NCBI RefSeq assembly: GCF_000221185.1
Contig: NC_015865.1
Coordinates: 620,001 to 684,000 of the forward strand
DNA length: 64,000 nucleotides
Reading direction: 5' to 3'
From: Thermococcus sp. 4557
Lineage (GTDB): Archaea > Methanobacteriota_B > Thermococci > Thermococcales > Thermococcaceae
Position 1 is the stretch's first letter; the number at the start of each line of letters is the position of its first letter. Below, piece after piece: positions 37,649 through 48,534 of this stretch. The notes below the pieces were generated by a model. The model was not told the origin of the DNA. It did no database searches and was given only the letters and a program-made list of their open reading frames with translations. The translations under genes were made by a program, and so were the position numbers.

Positions 37649-38460
37649 ATAACCACCCCCATCAGGTAGACCGCGATTGCGATTAAACCGAAGGATACGA
37701 GGAAAGTCCGCCTGCTCACCGCGCCGGCAAGCTTGAGTAGGAGCTTCATCGTCACAAGGCTCACCACGAACGCCGCCAGGAACGCGGTGAAGAGCAGCGC
37801 GACGGGAAGCTTCGGGTCCCATCCCCCCATGAAAGCGAGCTTCAGGACCAGGTACACGGGTGCCACCAGGAAGCTCAGCTCAAGGGCCCGCTTTACGTCC
37901 ATGCCCGTGCTCGCAAGGCCGAGGAGTACAAAGCCGCTCCTCGAGAGTCCCCCTATTAGGGCGACACCCTGGGCCAGCCCGGAGACCACAGCATCCACCA
38001 GGGTGGCCTCGTCCTTTTTCTCCCGGATGCTGCGTTCGATCCCTTCAAGGGGTGCCTGAACGCGCGTACCGGCCAGGAGACCCACCAGAACCAGCCCAAA
38101 GCCGGCAATCGCGTTTATCAGGTCCGAGGTGCCGGGATCCACTGCATCGGAAACCGTCTTCAGGATGGGATATCCCACCAGCAGGGTGAACACGGAGGCG
38201 TAGATGAAGTACATCGTGTCCGAATCGAGATGTTTCTTAATCGCATTTTGGGAGCCGAGCGCTATCAGCTCCCTGAAGTAGAAGAGGGTAGCAAACATCA
38301 CACCCAGATAGGAGGGGACGAGATAATCCCCATACGAGGGTGCCACAGCCCCTAGAAGGGCGGTGAAGGAGTGGCCCTCCGGACCGACCGGGAGCCAGGA
38401 ACCGAGCGCGATTATCATTCCGGAAATCAGCGGTGCAACGTAGTCCACGGGCGATATCAT
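37645..38460 (-). CDS. Undecaprenyl-diphosphatase-like (UppP/BacA) membrane protein
   Basis: A 271-residue polytopic protein with about eight hydrophobic segments. The two BacA motifs are recognisable: IIALGSWLPVGPEGHS (like the EFLPISSSGH motif) and GVALIGGLSRSGFVLLGL (like the PGTSRSG motif). The first motif lacks the usual glutamate, so substrate or activity may differ. It may recycle the polyprenyl phosphate used for glycan assembly, in line with the GlmU-like neighbour. The ATG at 38460 is the best start, although the ribosome site is weak. Confidence 0.8.
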   Translation of the reverse strand: MISPVDYVAPLISGMIIALGSWLPVGPEGHSFTALLGAVAPSYGDYLVPSYLGVMFATLFYFRELIALGSQNAIKKHLDSDTMYFIYASVFTLLVGYPILKTVSDAVDPGTSDLINAIAGFGLVLVGLLAGTRVQAPLEGIERSIREKKDEATLVDAVVSGLAQGVALIGGLSRSGFVLLGLASTGMDVKRALELSFLVAPVYLVLKLAFMGGWDPKLPVALLFTAFLAAFVVSLVTMKLLLKLAGAVSRRTFLVSFGLIAIAVYLMGVVM

Positions 38461-38515
38461 GGCAACCACAGAAGAATTTAAACGGCCTAAAACATAAACT
38501 TTTCGAGGGATTCGG

Positions 38516-39322
38516 ATGAGGCTGACCGTGATCTACGAGAACCATGCCGGGTTCGTGAAGGGCCTCCTAGGCGGGCACGGATTCTCCGCCCTCCTGGAGC
38601 ACAGGGGCAGAAGGGTGCTCATCGACACAGGAACCGACGGGGAGGTGCTTCTCGGCAACATGACCGAGCTTGGAATCGATCCTGGGGAAATAGACTCCGT
38701 CTTCATAACCCACGGGCACTACGACCATACGGGCGGACTGAAGGCGTTTTTAAATGCGCGGGAGGAGCCGGTGAGGGTCATCGCCCACCCAGAAATCTTC
38801 CGGCGCAGGGTGGCACTGAAACCCCACAGGAGGGATATAGGGATCCCCTTTGACAGGAGGGAGCTTGAGGGGCTTGGAGCTGAGTTCATCCTGAAAGAAG
38901 GGCCCTTCGAGTTTGCGCCGGGACTCTGGAGTTCCGGGGAAGTACCGCGGCGCACGTGGGACAGGGCCGTGGGCTACGTTGAGGAGAACGGCCGCCTCAT
39001 CAGAGACCCGGTCCCCGACGATATCGCCCTGATCGTCGACATGGGGGACTCGGTAGCCGCGGTCACCGGCTGCGGCCATTCAGGAGTTCTGAACATAGCA
39101 TGGCACGCGGAGGACGTTCTTGGAAAGCCGGTCAGGGCGTTGATAGGGGGACTCCATCTGAGGGGCGCCAAAAAAGAGCTTCTAAATGGGGTCGTTGAGA
39201 GAATCGACGCCGAAATGCTCTACGCCGGCCACTGCACGGGGCTGGACGAGTACGCGTTCCTGAAGGCGGGGCTGGGCGAGAGGATTGAACCCCTCTACGT
39301 CGGCAGGGTCATCGAGCTTTAG
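38516..39322 (+). CDS. MBL-fold protein, MJ0301/COG1237 type
   Basis: Metallo-beta-lactamase-fold protein of 268 residues. The metal motif THGHYDHTGG (HxHxDH) is at about residues 65-74, and TGCGHSGVLNIA and AGHCTG supply later histidines. The closest described relative is Methanocaldococcus MJ0301, reported as a 7,8-dihydropterin-methyl-RFAP synthase, though the family also contains hydrolases. Together with the beta-RFAP synthase and DHPS genes 26 kb away it points to pterin cofactor synthesis. It begins MRLTVIYENHAG on a transcript divergent from the UppP-like gene. Confidence 0.85.
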   Translation: MRLTVIYENHAGFVKGLLGGHGFSALLEHRGRRVLIDTGTDGEVLLGNMTELGIDPGEIDSVFITHGHYDHTGGLKAFLNAREEPVRVIAHPEIFRRRVALKPHRRDIGIPFDRRELEGLGAEFILKEGPFEFAPGLWSSGEVPRRTWDRAVGYVEENGRLIRDPVPDDIALIVDMGDSVAAVTGCGHSGVLNIAWHAEDVLGKPVRALIGGLHLRGAKKELLNGVVERIDAEMLYAGHCTGLDEYAFLKAGLGERIEPLYVGRVIEL

Positions 39323-39391
39323 CGAACCTTTAAATACCCGGCCGAAAAGCTAAGCACCGCGAGAGAAAAGAGAAAATGAGAGGTGAGAGAG

Positions 39392-40471
39392 ATGAAGAAC
39401 CCCTTTGAAAAGATGCCGACGGTGCTTACCGCTGACGAGATTATCGATAAGGCCTTCAGGAGAGCGGAGAAGGCGGCCTCGGCCCTCACCCCCAAGGGCG
39501 GCCCCAGGGCCAAGGCCAGGCAGAGGGAAGAGCTGAGAATCAGAACGATCTCCAACGTCATCCGCGACAACCTGAAGAAACTGCTGGACAGGACGCCCGG
39601 AGTCTCGGAACTTCCCCCGTTCTACAGGGAGCTGGTTGATACGCTCGTTGACCGCGACCAGTTCCACCGCTCCCTGGCCCACGTCAACTGGGCAGTAAAG
39701 ACGATACGGAACCTTGAGCAGCGCTACGCCGAGAAGATACGATACTCGCGCGACCCGGACGAGATGTCAAGGCTCCGCAGGCAGTTCTACGGCCGCGTTG
39801 CCGACGTCATCAGGGACATCGCCGACGACCTTGAGTACCTCAACCAGGCGAGGAACGTCCTCAAAGACCTCCCTGTCGTCGATCTCAACCTTCCGACGGT
39901 GGTTATAGCGGGTCATCCCAACGTGGGCAAGAGCACGCTCCTCAGGGTGCTGACGAACGCCAGACCAGAGGTCGCCAGCTACCCCTTCACCACCAAGGGC
40001 ATAAACGTCGGCCAGTTCGAGGAGCACTACCTGAAATACCAGGTCATAGACACGCCCGGCCTTCTCGACAGGCCGCTCAGCGAGAGGAACGAGGTGGAGA
40101 GACAGGCCATCCTGGCGCTCAAGCACCTCGGAAAGGTCATAGTCTACATCTTCGACCCCAGCGAGTACTGCGGCTATCCGATTGAAGAGCAGACCCACCT
40201 GTTCGAGGAAATTTACAAAGAGTTCGGGGAGTTCCCCTTCATCGTAGTCCTCAACAAGGTGGACATAGCGGACGAGGAGAAGATTAGAAAGGTAGAGGAG
40301 TTCGTCAGAGGCAAGGGCCTTGAACCCCTCAGAATCTCGGCGCTCAACGGCGAAGGGCTCGATGAACTCAAGAAGCGCGTCATCGAGCTGGTCAAACCGA
40401 TGGTCGAGGAGCAGGCGAAGAGGATAATGGAGAAGGAATTGCGGAAGTACAGGGAAGAGCTTGAGCTCTGA
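39392..40471 (+). CDS. Nog1-type ribosome-assembly GTPase
   Basis: A 359-residue Obg-HflX-family GTPase like eukaryotic Nog1. A helical N-terminal domain (residues ~1-165) is followed by the G domain: G1 AGHPNVGKST, G3 DTPGLLD, G4 NKVDIAD, and SALNGEGLDELK in the G5 position. The role in large-subunit maturation is known for eukaryotic Nog1 and inferred here. GAGGTGAG precedes the ATG at 39392; an in-frame ATG at 39383 is less likely. Confidence 0.93.
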   Translation: MKNPFEKMPTVLTADEIIDKAFRRAEKAASALTPKGGPRAKARQREELRIRTISNVIRDNLKKLLDRTPGVSELPPFYRELVDTLVDRDQFHRSLAHVNWAVKTIRNLEQRYAEKIRYSRDPDEMSRLRRQFYGRVADVIRDIADDLEYLNQARNVLKDLPVVDLNLPTVVIAGHPNVGKSTLLRVLTNARPEVASYPFTTKGINVGQFEEHYLKYQVIDTPGLLDRPLSERNEVERQAILALKHLGKVIVYIFDPSEYCGYPIEEQTHLFEEIYKEFGEFPFIVVLNKVDIADEEKIRKVEEFVRGKGLEPLRISALNGEGLDELKKRVIELVKPMVEEQAKRIMEKELRKYREELEL

Positions 40472-40487
40472 CCCTCGCTTCTTTTAT

Positions 40488-40560
40488 ATCGTTAACCACC
40501 GTAAAGCCAGAGAAGTTAACGGTAGCGTAAAGTTTTTAGGGTTAACGGTACTTAACGGTA
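40488..40560 (+). repeat. 73-bp direct repeat, copy 1 (upstream of AlbA_2 gene)
   Basis: It matches copy 2 (41852-41924) at 69 of 73 positions in the same orientation. It contains three TTAACGGTA units (40516-40524, 40542-40550, 40552-40560) and one inverted relative, GTTAACCACCGTAAA (40491-40505). It starts at the TATA-like TTTTATATC and ends three bases before the ATG of the AlbA_2 gene, so bound protein would cover the transcription start. It reads as an operator array. Confidence 0.9.
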
Positions 40561-40563
40561 ATC

Positions 40564-41859
40564 ATGGATGTGAATGAACTTCTGGCACTCATTCGCCAAG
40601 GGGAGAACGAGAGGATAGAGTTCAAACGCAGGGCAACGCCTGAAATCGCCAGAGAGATATGCGCCATGGCCAACGCCGACGGTGGCTACATTCTGATAGG
40701 TGTAAGCGACGAGGGCAATGTTTTGGGATGTGACATCAAAAAGGCCAGGGAAACGATATCCTCCGCACTTCAGAACGTCACCCCTCCCCTGCAGGTAAAA
40801 ACCCACGTGCTTGAGATTGGTGGCAGAAACGTTCTTGTCGTAGAGGTCCCAAAGTCCCGGAACCTCTGCTCCATCGGTGGAGTCGCCTACATCAGGATAG
40901 GCTCTGGGATAAGGCCCCTTTCAATCCAGGAGATTCTCATGCTCTCCTCCGAGCTGGGGGCGGTTACCTGGGACGAGTTTCCAGCGGCCGAACTCCCGAA
41001 GATGAAGGAAGAATACGTTGAGTGGTTTTTCTCGGCGGTGGAGAAGGCAAGGGGCAGGCGTATCCCGAGGGAAGACTGGAGCCGTTACCTGAGGAGTGGA
41101 AAGGCGATTAAAGGGGACAAGCTGACGAACGCGGGGGTCCTGTTTTTCACCGATGTCGAGGAGTTCATACCGCACGCGGGGGGCAGAATCGTCAAAATGG
41201 ATGGGGAGAGACCCGTGTGGAGCAGGGAGTTCCAGGGGCCGGTATGGAAGGTTATAGATGAGATGTACGCGGAGCTTCTTTCCCAGTTCAGCACGATAGA
41301 AGTGGTGGTGGGAACAAAGAGAACCAAACTGTCCGAGTATCCCACAAGGGCCGTCAGGGAGGCCATAATAAACGCCTTCGCCCACAGGAACTACGCAATC
41401 CCCGCGGACGTCAGGATTTTCGTCCATCCGGATAGGCTTGTAATAAGAAATCCAGGGGGCCTGATGCCGGGAGTGGACCTCGAAGACCCCGAACACGTGC
41501 CGAGGAACCCCAACCTGTGCGGACTCATGTACGATGCGGGCTACATCGAAAAGTACGGCTACGGCCTAAGACTGATCCGCGAGGAATGCAGGAAGCACGG
41601 CCTTGTGGAAGTGGAGTTCAGAAGCAGCGCAAACCGCTTTGAAGTGGTCTTTAAGAAGAAAACTGACGAGCTTCTGGATGATACCGACAGAAAAATCCTC
41701 GAGTTCCTGACCGTTCCGAGGAGGAGCGGGGAGATAGCAAAGTACGTTGGCCTCTCGAAGCCTGCCGTGTTAAAAAGGCTTGAAAAGCTCGAAGCCCTGG
41801 GCCTTGTAAGAGCCATAGGCAGAGGTGCCCAGAGAAGGTACGAGATGGTTCATCGTTAA
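40564..41859 (+). CDS. Schlafen/AlbA_2-domain transcriptional regulator
   Basis: A 431-residue protein. The N-terminal AlbA_2 (Schlafen-like) domain holds ENERIEFKR and ICAMANADGGYILIGVSDEG (residues ~14-55); the central part ends in the HATPase_c_4-like region with AVREAIINAFAHRNYA, NPGGLMPG and EKYGYGLRLI; the last ~60 residues form a winged helix (SGEIAKYVGLSKPAVLKRLEKL). Such proteins occur as DNA-binding regulators and in defence or mobile contexts. The gene is framed by two 73-bp direct repeats, the second overlapping its stop codon. Autoregulation through the upstream copy is likely; mobility of the unit is a hypothesis. Confidence 0.88.
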   Translation: MDVNELLALIRQGENERIEFKRRATPEIAREICAMANADGGYILIGVSDEGNVLGCDIKKARETISSALQNVTPPLQVKTHVLEIGGRNVLVVEVPKSRNLCSIGGVAYIRIGSGIRPLSIQEILMLSSELGAVTWDEFPAAELPKMKEEYVEWFFSAVEKARGRRIPREDWSRYLRSGKAIKGDKLTNAGVLFFTDVEEFIPHAGGRIVKMDGERPVWSREFQGPVWKVIDEMYAELLSQFSTIEVVVGTKRTKLSEYPTRAVREAIINAFAHRNYAIPADVRIFVHPDRLVIRNPGGLMPGVDLEDPEHVPRNPNLCGLMYDAGYIEKYGYGLRLIREECRKHGLVEVEFRSSANRFEVVFKKKTDELLDDTDRKILEFLTVPRRSGEIAKYVGLSKPAVLKRLEKLEALGLVRAIGRGAQRRYEMVHR

Positions 41860-41924
41860 CCACCGTAAAACCAAAGAAGTTAACGGTAGCGTAAAGTTTT
41901 CAGGGTTAACGGTACTTAACGATA
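41852..41924 (+). repeat. 73-bp direct repeat, copy 2 (at the 3' end of the AlbA_2 gene)
   Basis: Same orientation as copy 1 with four substitutions. It begins inside the last codons of the AlbA_2 gene (the stop lies in its CGTTAAC) and runs toward the 3' end of the convergent rps8e gene. TTAACGGTA units are at 41880-41888 and 41906-41914; the third is changed to TTAACGATA (41916-41924). As it lies between two gene ends, a promoter role is unlikely here. Confidence 0.9.
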
Positions 41925-41946
41925 GCACTTAAAAGGAGAAAAGAGT

Positions 41947-42339
41947 TCAGGCGCTCTCCTCCTTGATGAGAACGGCGTTGACGACGCCGTCCTGGCCGGG
42001 CCTGCTGGTGACTATGGCCCTGCCGGCCTCGGTCTCGACGATGGCGCCCTTGGTGATTATGTTTCTCCTGACGTACTGCCTGTTGGCCGGGTTCTCAACG
42101 ACGTTGAGTATCTTGACCTTCTTGCCCTTTCCGCCGTCGAAGACGTTGGCGTAGAGGGCCTCGATGAGCCTGACCTTCCTGTTTCCGCCGTAGGTCCTGA
42201 TTATCTTCTTCTTCTCCCTGTCCTCGCCGACCTTGGTGAAAGCGGGCTCCCTTCCAAGCTCCCTCTTCCTCTTCTTCCTAGCGAGGATAATCCTTCCGCC
42301 CGAAGGCTTCTTGAGTGATCTTCCCTGCCAGATAGCCAT
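41947..42339 (-). CDS. rps8e: 30S ribosomal protein S8e
   Basis: Small-subunit ribosomal protein of 130 residues, starting [18 protein letters not shown], with a very basic N-terminal part ([15 protein letters not shown]) and the family pattern [12 protein letters not shown] and [26 protein letters not shown] precedes the ATG at 42339, and a TATA (GCTTATAAACG on the minus strand) lies near 42410. It is monocistronic. Confidence 0.97.
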   Translation of the reverse strand: MAIWQGRSLKKPSGGRIILARKKRKRELGREPAFTKVGEDREKKKIIRTYGGNRKVRLIEALYANVFDGGKGKKVKILNVVENPANRQYVRRNIITKGAIVETEAGRAIVTSRPGQDGVVNAVLIKEESA

Positions 42340-42475
42340 TCTTCTCACCTCATGAGATTGATATTCACCGTTTACAACCTATCGCCACTTTCGGGGGTTC
42401 GTTTATAAGCTTTTCTGGCTCGCCGGCTCAAAAAATTTAAAAGGCCCCGCCCCCATTACTCCAGCGGGTGGTGGA

Positions 42476-45048
<2,573 letters not shown>

Positions 45049-45076
45049 TCACCCACACACCACTTGCTGATGTAAC

Positions 45077-45982
45077 ATGGGGACTCCCAGTATAGAATTC
45101 GACAAGACGCTCAGAAGTAAGAAGTTCATGAGTCTGCTCATCGCAGCCCTGCTCGTGACCTACGCCCTCCCGTTCCCCCTGGTGAGCGGGTTCATGGAGA
45201 GCTACGGGATGGTAAAGGAGATACTGAGGCTGATGGAGAAGGAGAACGACGCCATAAACTGCCACGCGGTTTTCAACTTCGATCCCGACTTCTTCGGCGG
45301 GCATGGAATGAAATGTGACGAGACCTACTACCGTCCCAACGAGACAACCGTGAGCTGCTGCGGAATGCAGGTTTACCGGGACACCTACTGGGAGTACCTC
45401 CGTGCATCGAGCGAGATGAGGGAAAAACTTCCCCTGATGGTTGTCTTCGCGGTGTGGGTGTTCCTGACAAATCTGACCTTTAGCTACGCCCTCGTGGACG
45501 CTGCGGTAGGGCTGACAGGAGACGGAGAAAAGAGGATCATAGAATCCATCAAAGCAGGATTGAAAGCTTTGCCGGCCCTGGTTGCCGCGGAGATTCTGAC
45601 GTTCGTAGTCGTTCTAATTGCACTGGTTCTCCTGGCGATTCCCATAGCGATCTTCGGCCCATTCGGCTCCTTTATAGCCGGGATACTGACCACACCCGCC
45701 TTCGCGCTCGTCGTCCCGGCGTATTACTTCACGGGGGACGTTGGGGTCGTGGGGGAGATATGGCGCGTCGCCAGGACCAACCCCGGCGGCTACTTCACCA
45801 TGGGGCTGGGACTCTCAATCGTGGATGTCTTTCTGGTTCTCCAGTACGAATACTACATGGGGGCGCTGACGCTGCTCCTCCTGCTCTTCCTCGGGGCGGT
45901 GAGGTACGTGATAAACAGCCCGGGCGCACTGTGGGTGTACGTGGAGACGATTCCAGAAGAGGAAATTGAGGGAGAAATCTGA
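45077..45982 (+). CDS. Polytopic membrane protein of unknown function
   Basis: A 301-residue protein with a first membrane segment at ~16-38, a long extracytoplasmic loop with several cysteines (INCHAVFNF, MKCDETYY, VSCCGMQ), then about five further segments (TFVVVLIALVLLAIPIAIFG is the clearest). The architecture parallels the membrane protein at 42476-43363 on the other side of pyrG, but the sequences are clearly diverged. The loop cysteines could form disulfides outside the cell. A TATA-like GGCTTAAATAGG lies about 33 bases before the ATG. Confidence 0.75.
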   Translation: MGTPSIEFDKTLRSKKFMSLLIAALLVTYALPFPLVSGFMESYGMVKEILRLMEKENDAINCHAVFNFDPDFFGGHGMKCDETYYRPNETTVSCCGMQVYRDTYWEYLRASSEMREKLPLMVVFAVWVFLTNLTFSYALVDAAVGLTGDGEKRIIESIKAGLKALPALVAAEILTFVVVLIALVLLAIPIAIFGPFGSFIAGILTTPAFALVVPAYYFTGDVGVVGEIWRVARTNPGGYFTMGLGLSIVDVFLVLQYEYYMGALTLLLLLFLGAVRYVINSPGALWVYVETIPEEEIEGEI

Positions 45983-46363
45983 TCACTCCCCAAGCTCCAC
46001 GCCGTCCCCCTCATCCTCCTCGGTCAGCTCCCTTATCTCATAGACCTTGAGGGGAACCTTCTTGAGGGCCTTGCCGATGACGGCCTTGGCTATCCTCTCG
46101 GCGTGCTCGATGGTCTGGGCGTTGTAGACCTTTATGGTCAGGTACATCCCCACCAGACCCACCGAGCCAATGACGAAGGCGCTCTCGAAGTGGGCCCCGC
46201 AGACGGGGCACTGGGAGTAGCCTATTTCAACCCTCACGAAGTCGAGCTTCTCCTTGTTGAGCGCCTTGGCGACCTTGGAAACGGCGACGTTTATCGCGTC
46301 CTCGCTCGTCTCAACGTCCCTCACTATTATGGGTGCCTCCAAAACGACGACGTAGTCTCCCAT
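45983..46363 (-). CDS. DUF555 (UPF0212) family protein
   Basis: A 126-residue archaeal protein of unknown function, starting MGDYVVVLEAPIIVRDVETS. A possible metal site, CPVCG, sits in the middle (QCPVCGAHFESAFV); the rest is alpha/beta with a highly acidic C-terminus. The ATG at 46363 follows GAGGTGAGG; longer frames upstream are not needed. It starts ten bases after the DUF357 gene stop and the two are presumably one transcript. Confidence 0.88.
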   Translation of the reverse strand: MGDYVVVLEAPIIVRDVETSEDAINVAVSKVAKALNKEKLDFVRVEIGYSQCPVCGAHFESAFVIGSVGLVGMYLTIKVYNAQTIEHAERIAKAVIGKALKKVPLKVYEIRELTEEDEGDGVELGE

Positions 46364-46373
46364 AGTCCTCACC

Positions 46374-46661
46374 TCAGCCGAAGGCAAAGAGCCTGTCATC
46401 CTCTCCCCTGAAAACTCCGAGCCTTACGCCTGCATCGATAAAGCCGTGGGCGTAGTTCAGCGCCGCGAACGCCGTGACGTAATCGCCCTTCTCGTAGTAG
46501 TATTTGGCGTCCTCAAAATAGCTCCTCGCCATCGTCAGAAAATCCTCCGCGACGCCCCTAAGAAGGCTCTTCTCATGGACGGCTATTTCAAGGGTCTTTA
46601 AAGCCTCTTCGGTGATTCTAAAGTACTTCTGGAGCTTTTCCTCGGTTATCTCCCGCCCCAC
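46374..46661 (-). CDS. DUF357 family protein
   Basis: A 95-residue helical protein (GTG start) with the DUF357 pattern of three helices, ending [21 protein letters not shown]. Tyr/Phe-rich [18 protein letters not shown] resembles HEPN-like or TPR-like helical hairpins. Function unknown. A minus-strand TATA (GGTTTATAAGAC, about 46691-46702) lies ~35 bases upstream. It precedes the DUF555 gene in an operon. Confidence 0.85.
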   Translation of the reverse strand: MGREITEEKLQKYFRITEEALKTLEIAVHEKSLLRGVAEDFLTMARSYFEDAKYYYEKGDYVTAFAALNYAHGFIDAGVRLGVFRGEDDRLFAFG

Positions 46662-46702
46662 CGGTCTCGCCTCACGTTGGGTTGGGACGTTGTCTTATAA
46701 AC

Positions 46703-47092
46703 CTTATCGTCCCCAGTCCACGCCCGAGCAAGGCTTGACCAAGAAACTCTACCTTTGCAAAGTTTCATCAAACTTCGCAAAGCAAGCTTTAAGAAAGCTT
46801 GACCAAAAGTTTGTAGCTCTCTGCGTTGTCGCGTTTGGAAAAGTTTGGTTTTCTTTCTCTTGAGAATCTGTTTTTAATGGAGAACAACGAACAAAATGCC
46901 AAGCTTATCAAGGGGTTTACTTTCCTCTGACGCCCTTTGGGCGTCTTTTTAGGGTTAAACCCCTTTGCAATGAGCCTCTAAAGGAGTTCTCACTCAAAAC
47001 ACTTGATTTTAAGTAGAAAACCTCCCAAGAACTTGCACTTCAAGAAGGAGTTACGAACTTTGATGAAACTTTTGCTTGGCAAAAGTTTCTTA
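46703..47092. repeat. AT-rich hairpin island between DUF357 and tRNA-Val
   Basis: 390 bases without a credible gene but full of inverted repeats. Hairpins: 46753-46782 (13-base arms, one mismatch, loop CATC), 46783-46801 (CAAGCTTT/AAAGCTTG), a nested structure at 46910-46965 and 47065-47089 (11-base perfect arms GAAACTTTTGC/GCAAAAGTTTC). The first hairpin's GCAAAGTTTCATCAAACTTCG recurs inverted near 47053-47075. The last hairpin sits just past the 3' end of tRNA-Val and could end that transcript. Composition is far more AT-rich than the flanking genes. Confidence 0.75.
46910..46965 (+). terminator. Nested stem-loop with T run
   Basis: The inner stem GACGCCC/GGGCGTC with a TTT loop (46929-46945) is followed directly by five T, the form of an intrinsic terminator on the plus strand. 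It is enclosed by a second perfect ten-base stem AAGGGGTTTA (46910-46919) / TAAACCCCTT (46956-46965). No plus-strand gene ends close upstream, so what it would terminate, or whether it belongs to a small RNA, is open. Confidence 0.5.
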
Positions 47093-47095
47093 TGG

Positions 47096-47170
47096 TGGGC
47101 CCGCGGGGATTCGAACCCCGGACCTTCACCGTGTCAGGGTGACGTCATAACCAGTCTAGACCACGGGCCC
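47096..47170 (-). tRNA. tRNA-Val (GAC)
   Basis: Minus strand. The acceptor GGGCCCG pairs with CGGGCCC, discriminator A; the anticodon arm TCACC-CTGACAC-GGTGA gives anticodon GAC; the T arm is CCGGGG-TTCGAAT-CCCCG-like and the 3' CCA is encoded (47093-47095). It lies 11 bases after the encoded CCA of tRNA-Ala, so both come from one precursor. Confidence 0.96.
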
Positions 47171-47184
47171 AACCCAAGGAATGG

Positions 47185-47259
<75 letters not shown>

Positions 47260-47382
47260 ACTTCCATCGACGCCGTAATCACCTATCTGGGGGGGTTTAT
47301 AAATTTTACGGTCGGTGCCCTCTTTCAGATGCCCATCGAAAAGCTAATATCCTCCCAGGCAGAATGTCCCATGGTGAAGACT

Positions 47383-48534
47383 ATGGGCTTTGACCCGGTT
47401 TTGGAGGCAAAGAGGATTGAGAAAGAGATAATATCCTGGAGACGGGACTTCCACATGCACCCGGAGCTTAAGTACGAGGAGGAGAGAACCTCGGGGATAG
47501 TTGAGGAGCACCTCCACGAATGGGGGTACAGGATAAAGCGCGTAGGAACCGGGATAATAGCAGACATCGGGGAGGGCGAGAAGACGATAGCCCTCAGGGC
47601 GGACATGGACGCCCTGCCCGTTCAGGAGGAGAACGACGTCCCCTACAAGTCCCGCGTTCCCGGAAAAATGCACGCCTGCGGACACGACGCACACACTGCC
47701 ATGCTCCTCGGAACTGCAAAGATAATCTCGGAGCACACCGATGAGTTCAACGGCCGGGTGAGGCTAATCTTTCAGCCGGCAGAGGAGGGCGGCAACGGAG
47801 CGGTGAAGATGATCGAAGGGGGAGCCCTGGAGGGGGTGGATGCTGTATTCGGCCTCCATGTCTGGCACGACCTCCCGAGCGGAATCATCGGAATAAAGGA
47901 AGGCCCGTTCATGGCCGGTGCGGGCATATTCAATGCACGGATAATCGGGAAGGGCGGCCACGGGGCATCGCCGCACCAGACCGTTGATCCCATCCCGATA
48001 GCGGCAGAAACAATACTGGCACTCCAGACCATAGCAAGCAGAAACATCCCTCCGATTGAGACTGGAGTCGTCAGCGTCACTGCCGTACAGGCGGGAACGG
48101 CCTTCAACGTGATTCCAGAGGAAGTTGAGATGAAGGGGACGATACGGTTCTTCAAGCACGAGATAGGCGAGCTGATTCAGAGGCGCATGGGGGAGATACT
48201 CGAAGGCATAACGAAGGCGCACGGGGCTTCCTACGAGCTGTCGATAGAGGAGCTCGTCCCGCCGACCGTTAACGATAAGAACATGGCGGCTTTTGCCAGA
48301 AAGGTGGCCGAAAAGTACGGCCTGAGGCATGGCGATGTTGAGCCGACAATGGGCGCCGAGGACTTCGCCTACTACCTCCAGAAGGTCCCTGGGGCGTTCC
48401 TGACGCTCGGAATCTACAACGAGGAAAAGGGGATAATCTACCCGCACCACCATCCCAGGTTCGACGTTGACGAGGAGGTTCTCCACCTCGGAACGGCGAT
48501 GGAAGTTGCCCTGGCCATGGAGTTCCTCAGGTGA
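47383..48534 (+). CDS. M20 family amidohydrolase/carboxypeptidase
   Basis: Metal-dependent carboxypeptidase or N-acyl-amino-acid amidohydrolase (CpsA/IAA-hydrolase-like), 383 residues. Motifs: ALRADMDALPVQEEND, MHACGHDAHTAMLLGTA (metal Cys/His), FQPAEEGGNGA (catalytic Glu), GLHVWHDLPSG and a C-terminal PHHHPRFDVDE. The ATG at 47383 follows GGTGAAG at good spacing and gives the start MGFDPVLEAKRI seen in relatives; the frame is open back into the tRNA-Ala region, but that is not coding. Cytosolic; natural substrate unknown. Confidence 0.92.
   Translation: MGFDPVLEAKRIEKEIISWRRDFHMHPELKYEEERTSGIVEEHLHEWGYRIKRVGTGIIADIGEGEKTIALRADMDALPVQEENDVPYKSRVPGKMHACGHDAHTAMLLGTAKIISEHTDEFNGRVRLIFQPAEEGGNGAVKMIEGGALEGVDAVFGLHVWHDLPSGIIGIKEGPFMAGAGIFNARIIGKGGHGASPHQTVDPIPIAAETILALQTIASRNIPPIETGVVSVTAVQAGTAFNVIPEEVEMKGTIRFFKHEIGELIQRRMGEILEGITKAHGASYELSIEELVPPTVNDKNMAAFARKVAEKYGLRHGDVEPTMGAEDFAYYLQKVPGAFLTLGIYNEEKGIIYPHHHPRFDVDEEVLHLGTAMEVALAMEFLR

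Noticed and set aside
40488-41924. CRISPR-like reading of the TTAACGGTA repeats
   Set aside because: The units are nine bases, unevenly spaced, and confined to two 73-base blocks; there are no spacers of regular length and no cas genes.
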